Source of the DNA: Piscicola geometra
Lineage: Eukaryota; Annelida; Clitellata; Hirudinida; Piscicolidae
Direction: 5' to 3'
DNA length: 64,000 nucleotides
NCBI GenBank assembly: GCA_943735955.1
Contig: OX030955.1
Location: forward strand, 12,037,220-12,101,219
Shown here piece after piece: positions 24,573-41,368 of this stretch; position 1 is the first letter of the stretch; every line of letters begins with the position of its first letter. Position numbers and translations under genes: made by a program. The notes below the pieces were generated by a model. The model did no database searches. It was not told the origin of the DNA and was given only the letters and a program-made list of their open reading frames with translations.

Positions 24573-24977
24573 ATGTCTGGCAGAGGTAAAGGCGGCAAAG
24601 TGAAGGGAAAGTCAAAGACTAGGTCGAGTCGTGCGGGACTGCAATTCCCGGTCGGAAGAATTCACAGACTTCTTCGCAAAGGCAACTACGCCGAAAGAAT
24701 CGGTGCAGGCGCGCCAGTCTACTTGGCCGCCGTGATGGAGTACTTGGCGGCTGAGGTACTCGAGTTGGCGGGCAACGCCGCGCGTGACAACAAGAAGACG
24801 AGAATCATTCCTCGTCACTTGCAACTAGCCATCAGGAACGACGAAGAGTTGAACAAACTTTTGTCCGGCGTCACGATCGCCCAAGGTGGTGTCTTGCCAA
24901 ACATCCAGGCGGTTCTGCTGCCCAAGAAGACCGCTACAACTGGTGGAGGAGGCAGCCAGGCTGTTTCCAGTCAGTAA
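24573..24977 (+). CDS. H2A: Histone H2A, unit 5
   Basis: Complete, protein identical to unit 1. Confidence 0.98.
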   Translation: MSGRGKGGKVKGKSKTRSSRAGLQFPVGRIHRLLRKGNYAERIGAGAPVYLAAVMEYLAAEVLELAGNAARDNKKTRIIPRHLQLAIRNDEELNKLLSGVTIAQGGVLPNIQAVLLPKKTATTGGGGSQAVSSQ

Positions 24978-25018
24978 CGGATTCTGCTTGCTTCTTTACC
25001 AGCGAACAACTTCAAAAC

Positions 25019-25034
25019 GGCTCTTTTCAGAGCC
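25019..25034 (+). terminator. Histone 3' stem-loop of H2A, unit 5
   Basis: GGCTCTTTTCAGAGCC. Confidence 0.95.
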
Positions 25035-27718
25035 ACCCAATCTCGAAAAATAAAAAAGACTCTATGTTGTTGTTGTTTACTAAAGTAATGTAAACATTTT
25101 ATTATTCTTTTTTCTTGTTGTCGTCGTTTTCCATTTCGGCTTTATATCCGTCCATAAGCAGTATCAGCATCAAGGCGTCTACACTTTTCATAAATTCGGC
25201 TTTTTCATTATTTCTAACAAAGTCGCTTGAGATTGATTATATAAAAGGAAATTCCTTTTAGAAGGAGGAAAGTACTATAATTGTGAAAACGTAATTGAAC
25301 CTAGCAGGCTAGAGGGTATCAAGGCATCTTTAGGCAACTATCATATTATATTCATTCATATTTCTACCTACTGTTTCGAGTTATCTTCGTGGTGACTCAA
25401 AAACAAACGGCATAATAATAATAATAATAGATGTGTCTATAAAAGTAGTATGGCCCTCAATGCCTCTACTCCTTTCACCATTTGTGATAAATAAAGCTTG
25501 TAAAAGAGTCACTTCAATTCAAATAAATTCCAAATTTAGAAAAAGTATTCTTTTCTATCTATTCAACAATCTCATGTTGTATACACTTAATTAAATATTT
25601 CACAAAGTTTGAATTTTAAGTGTAATCTTTAGTCGCCAGGGGGACAAAAAACTTAAATTTATAAGGGTTTTTTCTTTGATTATTTATAAAATCATGAAAT
25701 TTAGATGAAGTGCATAATAACAACAAAAATATTAACAGCAATAGAGCCATGGCAGTTTCAGTCTGCCTGCCTGCCTGCCTGCCTGCCTTCCTCCCTGCCA
25801 GCTAGCCTCTGCCTGCACACCTATATCTATTCAATATGTAGTAGCATTAGAAGAAGGCTTTCAATTTGAAGGCAGAATGCATTTATTATTAATATTAATT
25901 TCCATTTGGATTATTAATATTCACACAATATTCTTCTTTTTTTTCTATTCATCTACTATGCTTTCATAGGCACTCCAAAGGCTGCCTTCCAACATAAGGC
26001 AATTGCTCACACTCAGACTGGCACTGCTTTGTAATTATATTTATTGTCTTCATTAATGTTCAAGATGAGAGCTAGATTGCTATTATTAGTATTTATGAAC
26101 TGCAAAAAAAATTCATTTGAAATGTTCAAGTAGATAGAAAGAAAAAAAGATTGAATGTAAATGCCATCAGGCAGAAGCAAGTGCAAGAAAGAAGACAAGA
26201 AAGAGTCACTCTATAGCAGCATTTGTAGCTACTCTTTAGCTTGGTATTTCTCATAAACAGTCAAAAGCCTACTCATGCCATGACAGTAAAACATCTTGGA
26301 TGTATCTTGTATGTATGTATGTATGAGAATGTAGAAGGTATTAGTTCTTGAAAGAACTAGTTTTAGCTCTAAAGAAATAAGCATCGGATTCTTTTTTCAT
26401 TTAATTAGACTTATTAAAAAGCTAATTTTTAATTTCCTTATAACTCTAGTTCTTTCAAATCTCGGTCTTTTCGTTGGCGCCAAAACGCTTTGTTCTTTCA
26501 AGTTTATAAACAAAGCCTTTAAACACCCTTCATTTTGACTTTTAAACGCAATTCTTTTGCCTAAATTTATTAACTTACATTTATATAAGAAAAAGAAGAG
26601 TAGAAGGATGATAAGGAGACATTTTCTTTTATTCCATAAGTACCTTCAAACCATGCCAATTAAAAATTTCTAAATGATGATGAAGCATTAAAGTGTTATG
26701 AGGTGAAATCTTATGAGATAGGTGAGCAGTCAGTCAGACAGGCAGACAGACAGGCAGGCAGGCAGGCAGGCAGCAGACAGGCACTCAGTCAGTCAGTGAG
26801 GCAACAAGACCTAGTCATTAAGCAAAATTTGGGAATTTGAGTAAAAGACCAAAAGAAAAACTTATAAAAACATTTAAAACTCACTTGCTGCTTCAGAGGA
26901 GAAGGTGAGCAAGAGATTATGAGCCTTATCAATATCTCTATAGATAGTTGCCAAAAATGACATGCAAATAGTAATAAAAACTAAAAAGTAGAAGAAACAT
27001 TCTATTTAATTCTATATATCGAGTCAAAAGAATCATGTGGATTAAAAATAAGAAGATATACTATTAAGAAATGACATGTGTGAACATGCATTCAGTCAGT
27101 CAAGGGCTCTTACAAAGAGGCAAGCAAGGATAGAATCCACTTTTGTTGATTGAAAGTAGCATGTAAAAGTATAAATTTTATAAAATCAAAATAACTCACC
27201 TTTCGACTGTTTACAAAAACTTCATCTCAATCAAGTATGTAGAAGGCAAAAACTGCCTAAAAACTATTAGATTGGCATAAACGCACCAAGAAAGAAGTTG
27301 TGATTTTCTTTTAATCAAAAAATATCTATCAATCAAATATATATGAAAAATGTTTTAAAAGGTTGCAAATGTCAAGAGATTCAATCTGATGTCATGAGAG
27401 AGCAGGAGGGCAGACAGGCATAAAGACCTAAAGGAAATAATATATACTCTTGACTATATGTTCTTATTATAGGATGAAAATGTAATTTTTTTTATTATCC
27501 AAATAACTCACTAATACTAACTATATTGAAATTATTATTTTTAGTCGCCAGAGAGCCAAAAATAGCAATAAATAAAATAACAACTGACCGAATGAGAAGG
27601 GAGGATGCTTCTTTTTCTTTACACCACCACCACCACCACCACCACCAACAGCAACAACAACAACAACAGCAGCAACGAAGAAACAACAACAAAGTTTATT
27701 TCTTTTTTGAGCATTGGT
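25035..27718. other. Long spacer 5 (type B)
   Basis: Type B SNPs and (TGCC)6; no gene seen. It ends in an 8-CAC tract with a shortened CAA block. Confidence 0.85.
27622..27675. repeat. CAC/CAA/CAG tract, spacer 5 (8 CAC, 10 CAA/CAG)
   Basis: Eight CAC triplets and only one CAG(CAA)5 unit: the shortest tract in the window. Confidence 0.9.
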
Positions 27719-27734
27719 GGCTCTGAAAAGAGCC
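27719..27734 (-). terminator. Histone 3' stem-loop of H3, unit 6
   Basis: GGCTCTTTTCAGAGCC on the minus strand. Confidence 0.95.
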
Positions 27735-27770
27735 GTTTTGTGGTGCAAGTTAAGTGATGAGCATTTCTTC

Positions 27771-28880
<1,110 letters not shown>

Positions 28881-28917
28881 GTCTCTTTCATCTATCCATC
28901 CATCCATCCTCACAAAC

Positions 28918-28933
28918 GGTCCTTTTCAGGACC
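28918..28933 (+). terminator. Histone 3' stem-loop of H4, unit 6
   Basis: GGTCCTTTTCAGGACC. Confidence 0.95.
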
Positions 28934-29312
28934 ACAATTTCGAAAAAACAAAAATAACTTTTGTCCTTTACCTCTCATATGAAAGAAAATTATTCTTCTT
29001 ATTAATGGCTTAATATTCTTGATTGATTGATTGAGTGAATTTTTGTTCAATAATAAAAAATGGAATCTCTCAAGTACATAATCATTATTATTATCATGTC
29101 TATTCTTGATTTAGTGGACTTTTTTTAAATAATTAAAAACTTTATTAAATTGAATCTTTATTAAAAGTAAAAATATACATTTTCGGAGAGTTCAATTTTC
29201 AATTCATCTAATCAATTAAGCATTTCATTAGCGGTGCCGTTAAGAGAGGTGCAGGCTAATATTAAATGAATAATCAACAAAGTGTCTATTTTTTCGTTTT
29301 TTGACATTTGGT

Positions 29313-29328
29313 GGCTCTGAAAAGAGCC
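29313..29328 (-). terminator. Histone 3' stem-loop of H2B, unit 6
   Basis: GGCTCTTTTCAGAGCC on the minus strand. Confidence 0.95.
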
Positions 29329-29366
29329 TTTTGATGAATGTTTAATAGTGAGGTAGTAGCAGATTT

Positions 29367-29738
29367 CTACTTGGAGCTGGTGTACTTGGTGACGGCCTTG
29401 GTTCCTTCGCTTACAGCGTGCTTCGCCAACTCACCAGGCAGCAGGAGTCGAACGGCTGTTTGAATTTCCCTAGACGTGATGGTCGAGCGCTTGTTGTAGT
29501 GCGCCAGTCTAGACGCCTCAGCAGCGATTCTCTCGAAGATGTCGTTCACGAAAGAGTTCATGATCGACATAGCCTTGCCGCTGATGCCGGTGTCGGGGTG
29601 CACTTGCTTGAGCACCTTGTAGATGTAAATGAAGTAGGACTCCTTTCGCCTCTTCTTCTGCTTCTTATCGGCATTTCTGACCGCCTTCGCCTTACTCGCG
29701 GCCTTCTTGGCTCCCTTACTGGCTGGTTTGGGTGGCAT
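29367..29738 (-). CDS. H2B: Histone H2B, unit 6
   Basis: Complete, protein identical to unit 1. Confidence 0.99.
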   Translation of the reverse strand: MPPKPASKGAKKAASKAKAVRNADKKQKKRRKESYFIYIYKVLKQVHPDTGISGKAMSIMNSFVNDIFERIAAEASRLAHYNKRSTITSREIQTAVRLLLPGELAKHAVSEGTKAVTKYTSSK

Positions 29739-30164
29739 GCTTGTTGACTAATTGACTGACTAACTGACCGACTGAGAATGAGAATATGTGAAATTTCACA
29801 AATGCAGAGTCGACGTCTTGCTACTATTTATACGGAAAGCGATCTCGCCACTTTAGTCAAGTTATCACGTGAGCAATTGACTAAAGTTACTCAGCCAATT
29901 AGAGCCGACGTTCGAAAGTTTGACTAAAGTGAAATAGACGAATGGCGGTTGATATTTCAAATTTGACTAAAGTCAAATCGACGAACGGCGGTTGAGACAA
30001 CAAAGTTGACTAAAGTGAAATCGACGAATGGCAGTAGAGATTTCAAATTTGACTAAAGTCACTTTTGTATATAAAGGAGCTTTCAAATTTAACTCGACAT
30101 AACTACCGATCTCCATTCCATTAGATTTTACATTTCTTAGTAGTCAACGTCATCAGTCATCAGC
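29739..30164. promoter_or_regulatory. Divergent H2B/H2A promoter, unit 6
   Basis: Same as 1767-2192; the 43-bp array starts at 29876. Confidence 0.9.
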
Positions 30165-30569
30165 ATGTCTGGCAGAGGTAAAGGCGGCAAAGTGAAGGGA
30201 AAGTCAAAGACTAGGTCGAGTCGTGCGGGACTGCAATTCCCGGTCGGAAGAATTCACAGACTTCTTCGCAAAGGCAACTACGCCGAAAGAATCGGTGCAG
30301 GCGCGCCAGTCTACTTGGCCGCCGTGATGGAGTACTTGGCGGCTGAGGTACTCGAGTTGGCGGGCAACGCCGCGCGTGACAACAAGAAGACGAGAATCAT
30401 TCCTCGTCACTTGCAACTAGCCATCAGGAACGACGAAGAGTTGAACAAACTTTTGTCCGGCGTCACGATCGCCCAAGGTGGTGTCTTGCCAAACATCCAG
30501 GCGGTTCTGCTGCCCAAGAAGACCGCTACAACTGGTGGAGGAGGCAGCCAGGCTGTTTCCAGTCAGTAA
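30165..30569 (+). CDS. H2A: Histone H2A, unit 6
   Basis: Complete, protein identical to unit 1. Confidence 0.98.
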   Translation: MSGRGKGGKVKGKSKTRSSRAGLQFPVGRIHRLLRKGNYAERIGAGAPVYLAAVMEYLAAEVLELAGNAARDNKKTRIIPRHLQLAIRNDEELNKLLSGVTIAQGGVLPNIQAVLLPKKTATTGGGGSQAVSSQ

Positions 30570-30610
30570 CGGATTCTGCTTGCTTCTTTACCAGCGAACA
30601 ACTTCAAAAC

Positions 30611-30626
30611 GGCTCTTTTCAGAGCC
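30611..30626 (+). terminator. Histone 3' stem-loop of H2A, unit 6
   Basis: GGCTCTTTTCAGAGCC. Confidence 0.95.
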
Positions 30627-33328
30627 ACCCAATCTCGAAAAATAAAAAAGACTCTATGTTGTTGTTGTTTACTAAAGTAATGTAAACATTTTATTATTCT
30701 TTTTTCTTGTTGTCGTCGTTTTCCATTTCGGCTTTATATCCGTCCATAAGCAGTATCAGCATCAAGGCGTCTACACTTTTCATAAATTCGGCTTTTTCAT
30801 TATTTCTAACAAAGTCGCTTGAGATTGATTATATAAAAGGAAATTCCTTTTAGAAGGAGGAAAGTACTATAATTGTGAAAACGTAATTGAACCTAGCAGG
30901 CTAGAGGGTATCAAGGCATCTTTAGGCAACTATCATATTATATTCATTCATATTTCTACCTACTGTTTCGAGTTATCTTCGTGGTGACTCAAAAACAAAC
31001 GGCATAATAATAATAATAATAGATGTGTCTATAAAAGTAGTATGGCCCTCAATGCCTCTACTCCTTTCACCATTTGTGATAAATAAAGCTTGTAAAAGAG
31101 TCACTTCAATTCAAATAAATTCCAAATTTAGAAAAAGTATTCTTTTCTATCTATTCAACAATCTCATGTTGTATACACTTAATTAAATATTTCACAAAGT
31201 TTGAATTTTAAGTGTAATCTTTAGTCGCCAGGGGGACAAAAAACTTAAATTTATAAGGGTTTTTTCTTTGATTATTTATAAAATCATGAAATTTAGATGA
31301 AGTGCATAATAACAACAAAAATATTAACAGCAATAGAGCCATGGCAGTTTCAGTCTGCCTGCCTGCCTGCCTGCCTGCCTTCCTCCCTGCCAGCTAGCCT
31401 CTGCCTGCACACCTATATCTATTCAATATGTAGTAGCATTAGAAGAAGGCTTTCAATTTGAAGGCAGAATGCATTTATTATTAATATTAATTTCCATTTG
31501 GATTATTAATATTCACACAATATTCTTCTTTTTTTTCTATTCATCTACTATGCTTTCATAGGCACTCCAAAGGCTGCCTTCCAACATAAGGCAATTGCTC
31601 ACACTCAGACTGGCACTGCTTTGTAATTATATTTATTGTCTTCATTAATGTTCAAGATGAGAGCTAGATTGCTATTATTAGTATTTATGAACTGCAAAAA
31701 AAATTCATTTGAAATGTTCAAGTAGATAGAAAGAAAAAAAGATTGAATGTAAATGCCATCAGGCAGAAGCAAGTGCAAGAAAGAAGACAAGAAAGAGTCA
31801 CTCTATAGCAGCATTTGTAGCTACTCTTTAGCTTGGTATTTCTCATAAACAGTCAAAAGCCTACTCATGCCATGACAGTAAAACATCTTGGATGTATCTT
31901 GTATGTATGTATGTATGAGAATGTAGAAGGTATTAGTTCTTGAAAGAACTAGTTTTAGCTCTAAAGAAATAAGCATCGGATTCTTTTTTCATTTAATTAG
32001 ACTTATTAAAAAGCTAATTTTTAATTTCCTTATAACTCTAGTTCTTTCAAATCTCGGTCTTTTCGTTGGCGCCAAAACGCTTTGTTCTTTCAAGTTTATA
32101 AACAAAGCCTTTAAACACCCTTCATTTTGACTTTTAAACGCAATTCTTTTGCCTAAATTTATTAACTTACATTTATATAAGAAAAAGAAGAGTAGAAGGA
32201 TGATAAGGAGACATTTTCTTTTATTCCATAAGTACCTTCAAACCATGCCAATTAAAAATTTCTAAATGATGATGAAGCATTAAAGTGTTATGAGGTGAAA
32301 TCTTATGAGATAGGTGAGCAGTCAGTCAGACAGGCAGACAGACAGGCAGGCAGGCAGGCAGGCAGCAGACAGGCACTCAGTCAGTCAGTGAGGCAACAAG
32401 ACCTAGTCATTAAGCAAAATTTGGGAATTTGAGTAAAAGACCAAAAGAAAAACTTATAAAAACATTTAAAACTCACTTGCTGCTTCAGAGGAGAAGGTGA
32501 GCAAGAGATTATGAGCCTTATCAATATCTCTATAGATAGTTGCCAAAAATGACATGCAAATAGTAATAAAAACTAAAAAGTAGAAGAAACATTCTATTTA
32601 ATTCTATATATCGAGTCAAAAGAATCATGTGGATTAAAAATAAGAAGATATACTATTAAGAAATGACATGTGTGAACATGCATTCAGTCAGTCAAGGGCT
32701 CTTACAAAGAGGCAAGCAAGGATAGAATCCACTTTTGTTGATTGAAAGTAGCATGTAAAAGTATAAATTTTATAAAATCAAAATAACTCACCTTTCGACT
32801 GTTTACAAAAACTTCATCTCAATCAAGTATGTAGAAGGCAAAAACTGCCTAAAAACTATTAGATTGGCATAAACGCACCAAGAAAGAAGTTGTGATTTTC
32901 TTTTAATCAAAAAATATCTATCAATCAAATATATATGAAAAATGTTTTAAAAGGTTGCAAATGTCAAGAGATTCAATCTGATGTCATGAGAGAGCAGGAG
33001 GGCAGACAGGCATAAAGACCTAAAGGAAATAATATATACTCTTGACTATATGTTCTTATTATAGGATGAAAATGTAATTTTTTTTATTATCCAAATAACT
33101 CACTAATACTAACTATATTGAAATTATTATTTTTAGTCGCCAGAGAGCCAAAAATAGCAATAAATAAAATAACAACTGACCGAATGAGAAGGGAGGATGC
33201 TTCTTTTTCTTTACACCACCACCACCACCACCACCACCAACAGCAACAACAACAACAACAGCAACAACAACAACAACAGCAGCAACGAAGAAACAACAAC
33301 AAAGTTTATTTCTTTTTTGAGCATTGGT
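30627..33328. other. Long spacer 6 (type B)
   Basis: Type B SNPs and (TGCC)6; no gene seen. With the 8-CAC tract it gives a 5610-bp unit. Confidence 0.85.
33214..33285. repeat. CAC/CAA/CAG tract, spacer 6 (8 CAC, 16 CAA/CAG)
   Basis: Eight CAC and two CAG(CAA)5 units. Confidence 0.9.
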
Positions 33329-33344
33329 GGCTCTGAAAAGAGCC
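33329..33344 (-). terminator. Histone 3' stem-loop of H3, unit 7
   Basis: GGCTCTTTTCAGAGCC on the minus strand. Confidence 0.95.
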
Positions 33345-33380
33345 GTTTTGTGGTGCAAGTTAAGTGATGAGCATTTCTTC

Positions 33381-34490
<1,110 letters not shown>

Positions 34491-34527
34491 GTCTCTTTCA
34501 TCTATCCATCCATCCATCCTCACAAAC

Positions 34528-34543
34528 GGTCCTTTTCAGGACC
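34528..34543 (+). terminator. Histone 3' stem-loop of H4, unit 7
   Basis: GGTCCTTTTCAGGACC. Confidence 0.95.
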
Positions 34544-34922
34544 ACAATTTCGAAAAAACAAAAATAACTTTTGTCCTTTACCTCTCATATGAAAGAAAAT
34601 TATTCTTCTTATTAATGGCTTAATATTCTTGATTGATTGATTGAGTGAATTTTTGTTCAATAATAAAAAATGGAATCTCTCAAGTACATAATCATTATTA
34701 TTATCATGTCTATTCTTGATTTAGTGGACTTTTTTTAAATAATTAAAAACTTTATTAAATTGAATCTTTATTAAAAGTAAAAATATACATTTTCGGAGAG
34801 TTCAATTTTCAATTCATCTAATCAATTAAGCATTTCATTAGCGGTGCCGTTAAGAGAGGTGCAGGCTAATATTAAATGAATAATCAACAAAGTGTCTATT
34901 TTTTCGTTTTTTGACATTTGGT

Positions 34923-34938
34923 GGCTCTGAAAAGAGCC
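34923..34938 (-). terminator. Histone 3' stem-loop of H2B, unit 7
   Basis: GGCTCTTTTCAGAGCC on the minus strand. Confidence 0.95.
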
Positions 34939-34976
34939 TTTTGATGAATGTTTAATAGTGAGGTAGTAGCAGATTT

Positions 34977-35348
34977 CTACTTGGAGCTGGTGTACTTGGT
35001 GACGGCCTTGGTTCCTTCGCTTACAGCGTGCTTCGCCAACTCACCAGGCAGCAGGAGTCGAACGGCTGTTTGAATTTCCCTAGACGTGATGGTCGAGCGC
35101 TTGTTGTAGTGCGCCAGTCTAGACGCCTCAGCAGCGATTCTCTCGAAGATGTCGTTCACGAAAGAGTTCATGATCGACATAGCCTTGCCGCTGATGCCGG
35201 TGTCGGGGTGCACTTGCTTGAGCACCTTGTAGATGTAAATGAAGTAGGACTCCTTTCGCCTCTTCTTCTGCTTCTTATCGGCATTTCTGACCGCCTTCGC
35301 CTTACTCGCGGCCTTCTTGGCTCCCTTACTGGCTGGTTTGGGTGGCAT
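34977..35348 (-). CDS. H2B: Histone H2B, unit 7
   Basis: Complete, protein identical to unit 1. Confidence 0.99.
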   Translation of the reverse strand: MPPKPASKGAKKAASKAKAVRNADKKQKKRRKESYFIYIYKVLKQVHPDTGISGKAMSIMNSFVNDIFERIAAEASRLAHYNKRSTITSREIQTAVRLLLPGELAKHAVSEGTKAVTKYTSSK

Positions 35349-35774
35349 GCTTGTTGACTAATTGACTGACTAACTGACCGACTGAGAATGAGAATATGTG
35401 AAATTTCACAAATGCAGAGTCGACGTCTTGCTACTATTTATACGGAAAGCGATCTCGCCACTTTAGTCAAGTTATCACGTGAGCAATTGACTAAAGTTAC
35501 TCAGCCAATTAGAGCCGACGTTCGAAAGTTTGACTAAAGTGAAATAGACGAATGGCGGTTGATATTTCAAATTTGACTAAAGTCAAATCGACGAACGGCG
35601 GTTGAGACAACAAAGTTGACTAAAGTGAAATCGACGAATGGCAGTAGAGATTTCAAATTTGACTAAAGTCACTTTTGTATATAAAGGAGCTTTCAAATTT
35701 AACTCGACATAACTACCGATCTCCATTCCATTAGATTTTACATTTCTTAGTAGTCAACGTCATCAGTCATCAGC
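35349..35774. promoter_or_regulatory. Divergent H2B/H2A promoter, unit 7
   Basis: Same as 1767-2192; the 43-bp array starts at 35486. Confidence 0.9.
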
Positions 35775-36179
35775 ATGTCTGGCAGAGGTAAAGGCGGCAA
35801 AGTGAAGGGAAAGTCAAAGACTAGGTCGAGTCGTGCGGGACTGCAATTCCCGGTCGGAAGAATTCACAGACTTCTTCGCAAAGGCAACTACGCCGAAAGA
35901 ATCGGTGCAGGCGCGCCAGTCTACTTGGCCGCCGTGATGGAGTACTTGGCGGCTGAGGTACTCGAGTTGGCGGGCAACGCCGCGCGTGACAACAAGAAGA
36001 CGAGAATCATTCCTCGTCACTTGCAACTAGCCATCAGGAACGACGAAGAGTTGAACAAACTTTTGTCCGGCGTCACGATCGCCCAAGGTGGTGTCTTGCC
36101 AAACATCCAGGCGGTTCTGCTGCCCAAGAAGACCGCTACAACTGGTGGAGGAGGCAGCCAGGCTGTTTCCAGTCAGTAA
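35775..36179 (+). CDS. H2A: Histone H2A, unit 7
   Basis: Complete, protein identical to unit 1. Confidence 0.98.
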   Translation: MSGRGKGGKVKGKSKTRSSRAGLQFPVGRIHRLLRKGNYAERIGAGAPVYLAAVMEYLAAEVLELAGNAARDNKKTRIIPRHLQLAIRNDEELNKLLSGVTIAQGGVLPNIQAVLLPKKTATTGGGGSQAVSSQ

Positions 36180-36220
36180 CGGATTCTGCTTGCTTCTTTA
36201 CCAGCGAACAACTTCAAAAC

Positions 36221-36236
36221 GGCTCTTTTCAGAGCC
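36221..36236 (+). terminator. Histone 3' stem-loop of H2A, unit 7
   Basis: GGCTCTTTTCAGAGCC. Confidence 0.95.
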
Positions 36237-38922
36237 ACCCAATCTCGAAAAATAAAAAAGACTCTATGTTGTTGTTGTTTACTAAAGTAATGTAAACATT
36301 TTATTATTCTTTTTTCTTGTTGTCGTCGTTTTCCATTTCGGCTTTATATCCGTCCATAAGCAGTATCAGCATCAAGGCGTCTACACTTTTCATAAATTCG
36401 GCTTTTTCATTATTTCTAACAAAGTCGCTTGAGATTGATTATATAAAAGGAAATTCCTTTTAGAAGGAGGAAAGTACTATAATTGTGAAAACGTAATTGA
36501 ACCTAGCAGGCTAGAGGGTATCAAGGCATCTTTAGGCAACTATCATATTATATTCATTCATATTTCTACCTACTGTTTCGAGTTATCTTCGTGGTGACTC
36601 AAAAACAAACGGCATAATAATAATAATAATAGATGTGTCTATAAAAGTAGTATGGCCCTCAATGCCTCTACTCCTTTCATCATTTGTGATAAATAAAGCT
36701 TGTAAAAGACTCACTTCAAATCAAATAAATTCCAAATTTAGAAAAAGTATGCTTTTCTATCTATTCAACAATCTCATGTTGTATACACTTAATTAAATAT
36801 TTCACAAAGTTTGAATTTTAAGTGTAATCTTTAGTCGCCAGGGGGACAAAAAACTGAAATTTATAAGGGTTTTTTCTTTGATTATTTATAAAATCATGAA
36901 ATTTAGATGAAGTGCATAATAACAACAAAAATATTAACAGCAATAGAGCCATGGCAGTTTCAGTCTGCCTGCCTGCCTGCCTGCCTTCCTCCCTGCCAGC
37001 TAGCCTCTGCCTGCACACCTATATCTATTCAATATGTAGTAGCATTAGAAGAAGGCTTTCAATTTGAAGGCAGAATGCATTTATTATTAATATTAATTTC
37101 CATTTGGATTATTAATATTCACACAATATTCTTCTTTTTTTTCTATTCATCTACTATGCTTTCATAGGCACTCCAAAGGCTGCCTTCCAACATAAGGCAA
37201 TTGCTCACACTCAGACTGGCACTGCTTTGTAATTATATTTATTGTCTTCATTAATGTTCAAGATGAGAGCTAGATTGCTATTATTAGTATTTATGAACTG
37301 CAAAAAAAATTCATTTGAAATGTTCAAGTAGATAGAAAGAAAGAAAGATTGAATGTAAATGCCATCAGGCAGAAGCAAGTGCAAGAAAGAAGACAAGAAA
37401 GAGTCACTCTATAGCAGCATTTGTAGCTACTCTTTAGCTTGGTATTTCTCATAAACAGTCAAAAGCCTACTCATGCCATGACAGTAAAACATCTTGGATG
37501 TATCTTGTATGTATGTATGTATGAGAATGTAGAAGGTATTAGTTCTTGAAAGAACTAGTTTTAGCTCTAAAGAAACAAGCATCGGATTCTTTTTTCATTT
37601 AATTAGACTTATTAAAAAGCTAATTTTTAATTTCCTTATAACTCTAGTTCTTTCAAATCTCGGTCTTTTCGTTGGCGCCAAAACGCTTTGTTCTTTCAAG
37701 TTTATAAACAAAGCCTTTAAACACCCTTCATTTTGACTTTTAAACGCAATTCTTTTGCCTAAATTTATTAACTTACATTTATATAAGAAAAAGAAGAGTA
37801 GAAGGATGATAAGGAGACATTTTCTTTTATTCCATAAGTACCTTCAAACCATGCCAATTAAAAATTTCTAAATGATGATGAAGCATTAAAGTGTTATGAG
37901 GTGAAATCTTATGAGATAGGTGAGCAGTCAGTCAGACAGGCAGACAGACAGGCAGGCAGGCAGGCAGGCAGCAGACAGGCACTCAGTCAGTCAGTGAGGC
38001 AACAAGACCTAGTCATTAAGCAAAATTTGGGAATTTGAGTAAAAGACCAAAAGAAAAACTTATAAAAACATTTAAAACTCACTTGCTGCTTCAGAGGAGA
38101 AGGTGAGCAAGAGATTATGAGCCTTATCAATATCTCTATAGATAGTTGCCAAAAATGACATGCAAATAGTAATAAAAACTAAAAAGTAGAAGAAACATTC
38201 TATTTAATTCTATATATCGAGTCAAAAGAATCATGTGGATTAAAAATAAGAAGATATACTATTTAGAAATGACATGTGTGAACATGCATTCAGTCAGTCA
38301 AGGGCTCTTACAAAGAGGCAAGCAAGGATAGAATCCACTTTTGTTGATTGAAAGTAACATGTAAAAGTATAAATTTTATAAAATCAAAATAACTCACCTT
38401 TCGACTGTTTACAAAAACTTCATCTCAATCAAGTATGTAGAAGGCAAAAACTGCCTAAAAACTATTAGATTGGCATAAACGCACCAAGAAAGAAGTTGTG
38501 ATTTTCTTTTAATCAAAAAATATCTATCAATCAAATATATATGAAAAATGTTTTAAAAGGTTGCAAATGTCAAGAGATTCAATCTGATGTCATGAGAGAG
38601 CAGGAGGGCAGACAGGCATAAAGACCTAAGGGAAATAATATATACTCTTGACTATATGTTCTTATTATAGGATGAAAATGTAATTTTTTTTATTATCCAA
38701 ATAACTCACTAATACTAACTATATTGAAATTATTATTTTTAGTCGCCAGAGAGCCAAAAATAGCAATAAATAAAATAACAACTGACCGAATGAGAAGGGA
38801 GGATGCTTCTTTTTCTTTACACCACCACCACCAACAGCAACAACAACAACAACAGCAACAACAACAACAACAGCAGCAACGAAGAAACAACAACAAAGTT
38901 TATTTCTTTTTTGAGCATTGGT
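36237..38922. other. Long spacer 7 (type A, gactc)
   Basis: Return to type A after three type B spacers; same content as spacer 1, no gene seen. Confidence 0.85.
38820..38879. repeat. CAC/CAA/CAG tract, spacer 7 (4 CAC, 16 CAA/CAG)
   Basis: Same structure as 5238-5297. Confidence 0.9.
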
Positions 38923-38938
38923 GGCTCTGAAAAGAGCC
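38923..38938 (-). terminator. Histone 3' stem-loop of H3, unit 8
   Basis: GGCTCTTTTCAGAGCC on the minus strand. Confidence 0.95.
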
Positions 38939-38974
38939 GTTTTGTGGTGCAAGTTAAGTGATGAGCATTTCTTC

Positions 38975-40084
<1,110 letters not shown>

Positions 40085-40121
40085 GTCTCTTTCATCTATC
40101 CATCCATCCATCCTCACAAAC

Positions 40122-40137
40122 GGTCCTTTTCAGGACC
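40122..40137 (+). terminator. Histone 3' stem-loop of H4, unit 8
   Basis: GGTCCTTTTCAGGACC. Confidence 0.95.
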
Positions 40138-40516
40138 ACAATTTCGAAAAAACAAAAATAACTTTTGTCCTTTACCTCTCATATGAAAGAAAATTATTCT
40201 TCTTATTAATGGCTTAATATTCTTGATTGATTGATTGAGTGAATTTTTGTTCAATAATAAAAAATGGAATCTCTCAAGTACATAATCATTATTATTATCA
40301 TGTCTATTCTTGATTTAGTGGACTTTTTTTAAATAATTAAAAACTTTATTAAATTGAATCTTTATTAAAAGTAAAAATATACATTTTCGGAGAGTTCAAT
40401 TTTCAATTCATCTAATCAATTAAGCATTTCATTAGCGGTGCCGTTAAGAGAGGTGCAGGCTAATATTAAATGAATAATCAACAAAGTGTCTATTTTTTCG
40501 TTTTTTGACATTTGGT

Positions 40517-40532
40517 GGCTCTGAAAAGAGCC
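40517..40532 (-). terminator. Histone 3' stem-loop of H2B, unit 8
   Basis: GGCTCTTTTCAGAGCC on the minus strand. Confidence 0.95.
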
Positions 40533-40570
40533 TTTTGATGAATGTTTAATAGTGAGGTAGTAGCAGATTT

Positions 40571-40942
40571 CTACTTGGAGCTGGTGTACTTGGTGACGGC
40601 CTTGGTTCCTTCGCTTACAGCGTGCTTCGCCAACTCACCAGGCAGCAGGAGTCGAACGGCTGTTTGAATTTCCCTAGACGTGATGGTCGAGCGCTTGTTG
40701 TAGTGCGCCAGTCTAGACGCCTCAGCAGCGATTCTCTCGAAGATGTCGTTCACGAAAGAGTTCATGATCGACATAGCCTTGCCGCTGATGCCGGTGTCGG
40801 GGTGCACTTGCTTGAGCACCTTGTAGATGTAAATGAAGTAGGACTCCTTTCGCCTCTTCTTCTGCTTCTTATCGGCATTTCTGACCGCCTTCGCCTTACT
40901 CGCGGCCTTCTTGGCTCCCTTACTGGCTGGTTTGGGTGGCAT
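40571..40942 (-). CDS. H2B: Histone H2B, unit 8
   Basis: Complete, protein identical to unit 1. Confidence 0.99.
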   Translation of the reverse strand: MPPKPASKGAKKAASKAKAVRNADKKQKKRRKESYFIYIYKVLKQVHPDTGISGKAMSIMNSFVNDIFERIAAEASRLAHYNKRSTITSREIQTAVRLLLPGELAKHAVSEGTKAVTKYTSSK

Positions 40943-41368
40943 GCTTGTTGACTAATTGACTGACTAACTGACCGACTGAGAATGAGAATATGTGAAATTT
41001 CACAAATGCAGAGTCGACGTCTTGCTACTATTTATACGGAAAGCGATCTCGCCACTTTAGTCAAGTTATCACGTGAGCAATTGACTAAAGTTACTCAGCC
41101 AATTAGAGCCGACGTTCGAAAGTTTGACTAAAGTGAAATAGACGAATGGCGGTTGATATTTCAAATTTGACTAAAGTCAAATCGACGAACGGCGGTTGAG
41201 ACAACAAAGTTGACTAAAGTGAAATCGACGAATGGCAGTAGAGATTTCAAATTTGACTAAAGTCACTTTTGTATATAAAGGAGCTTTCAAATTTAACTCG
41301 ACATAACTACCGATCTCCATTCCATTAGATTTTACATTTCTTAGTAGTCAACGTCATCAGTCATCAGC
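40943..41368. promoter_or_regulatory. Divergent H2B/H2A promoter, unit 8
   Basis: Same as 1767-2192; the 43-bp array starts at 41080. Confidence 0.9.
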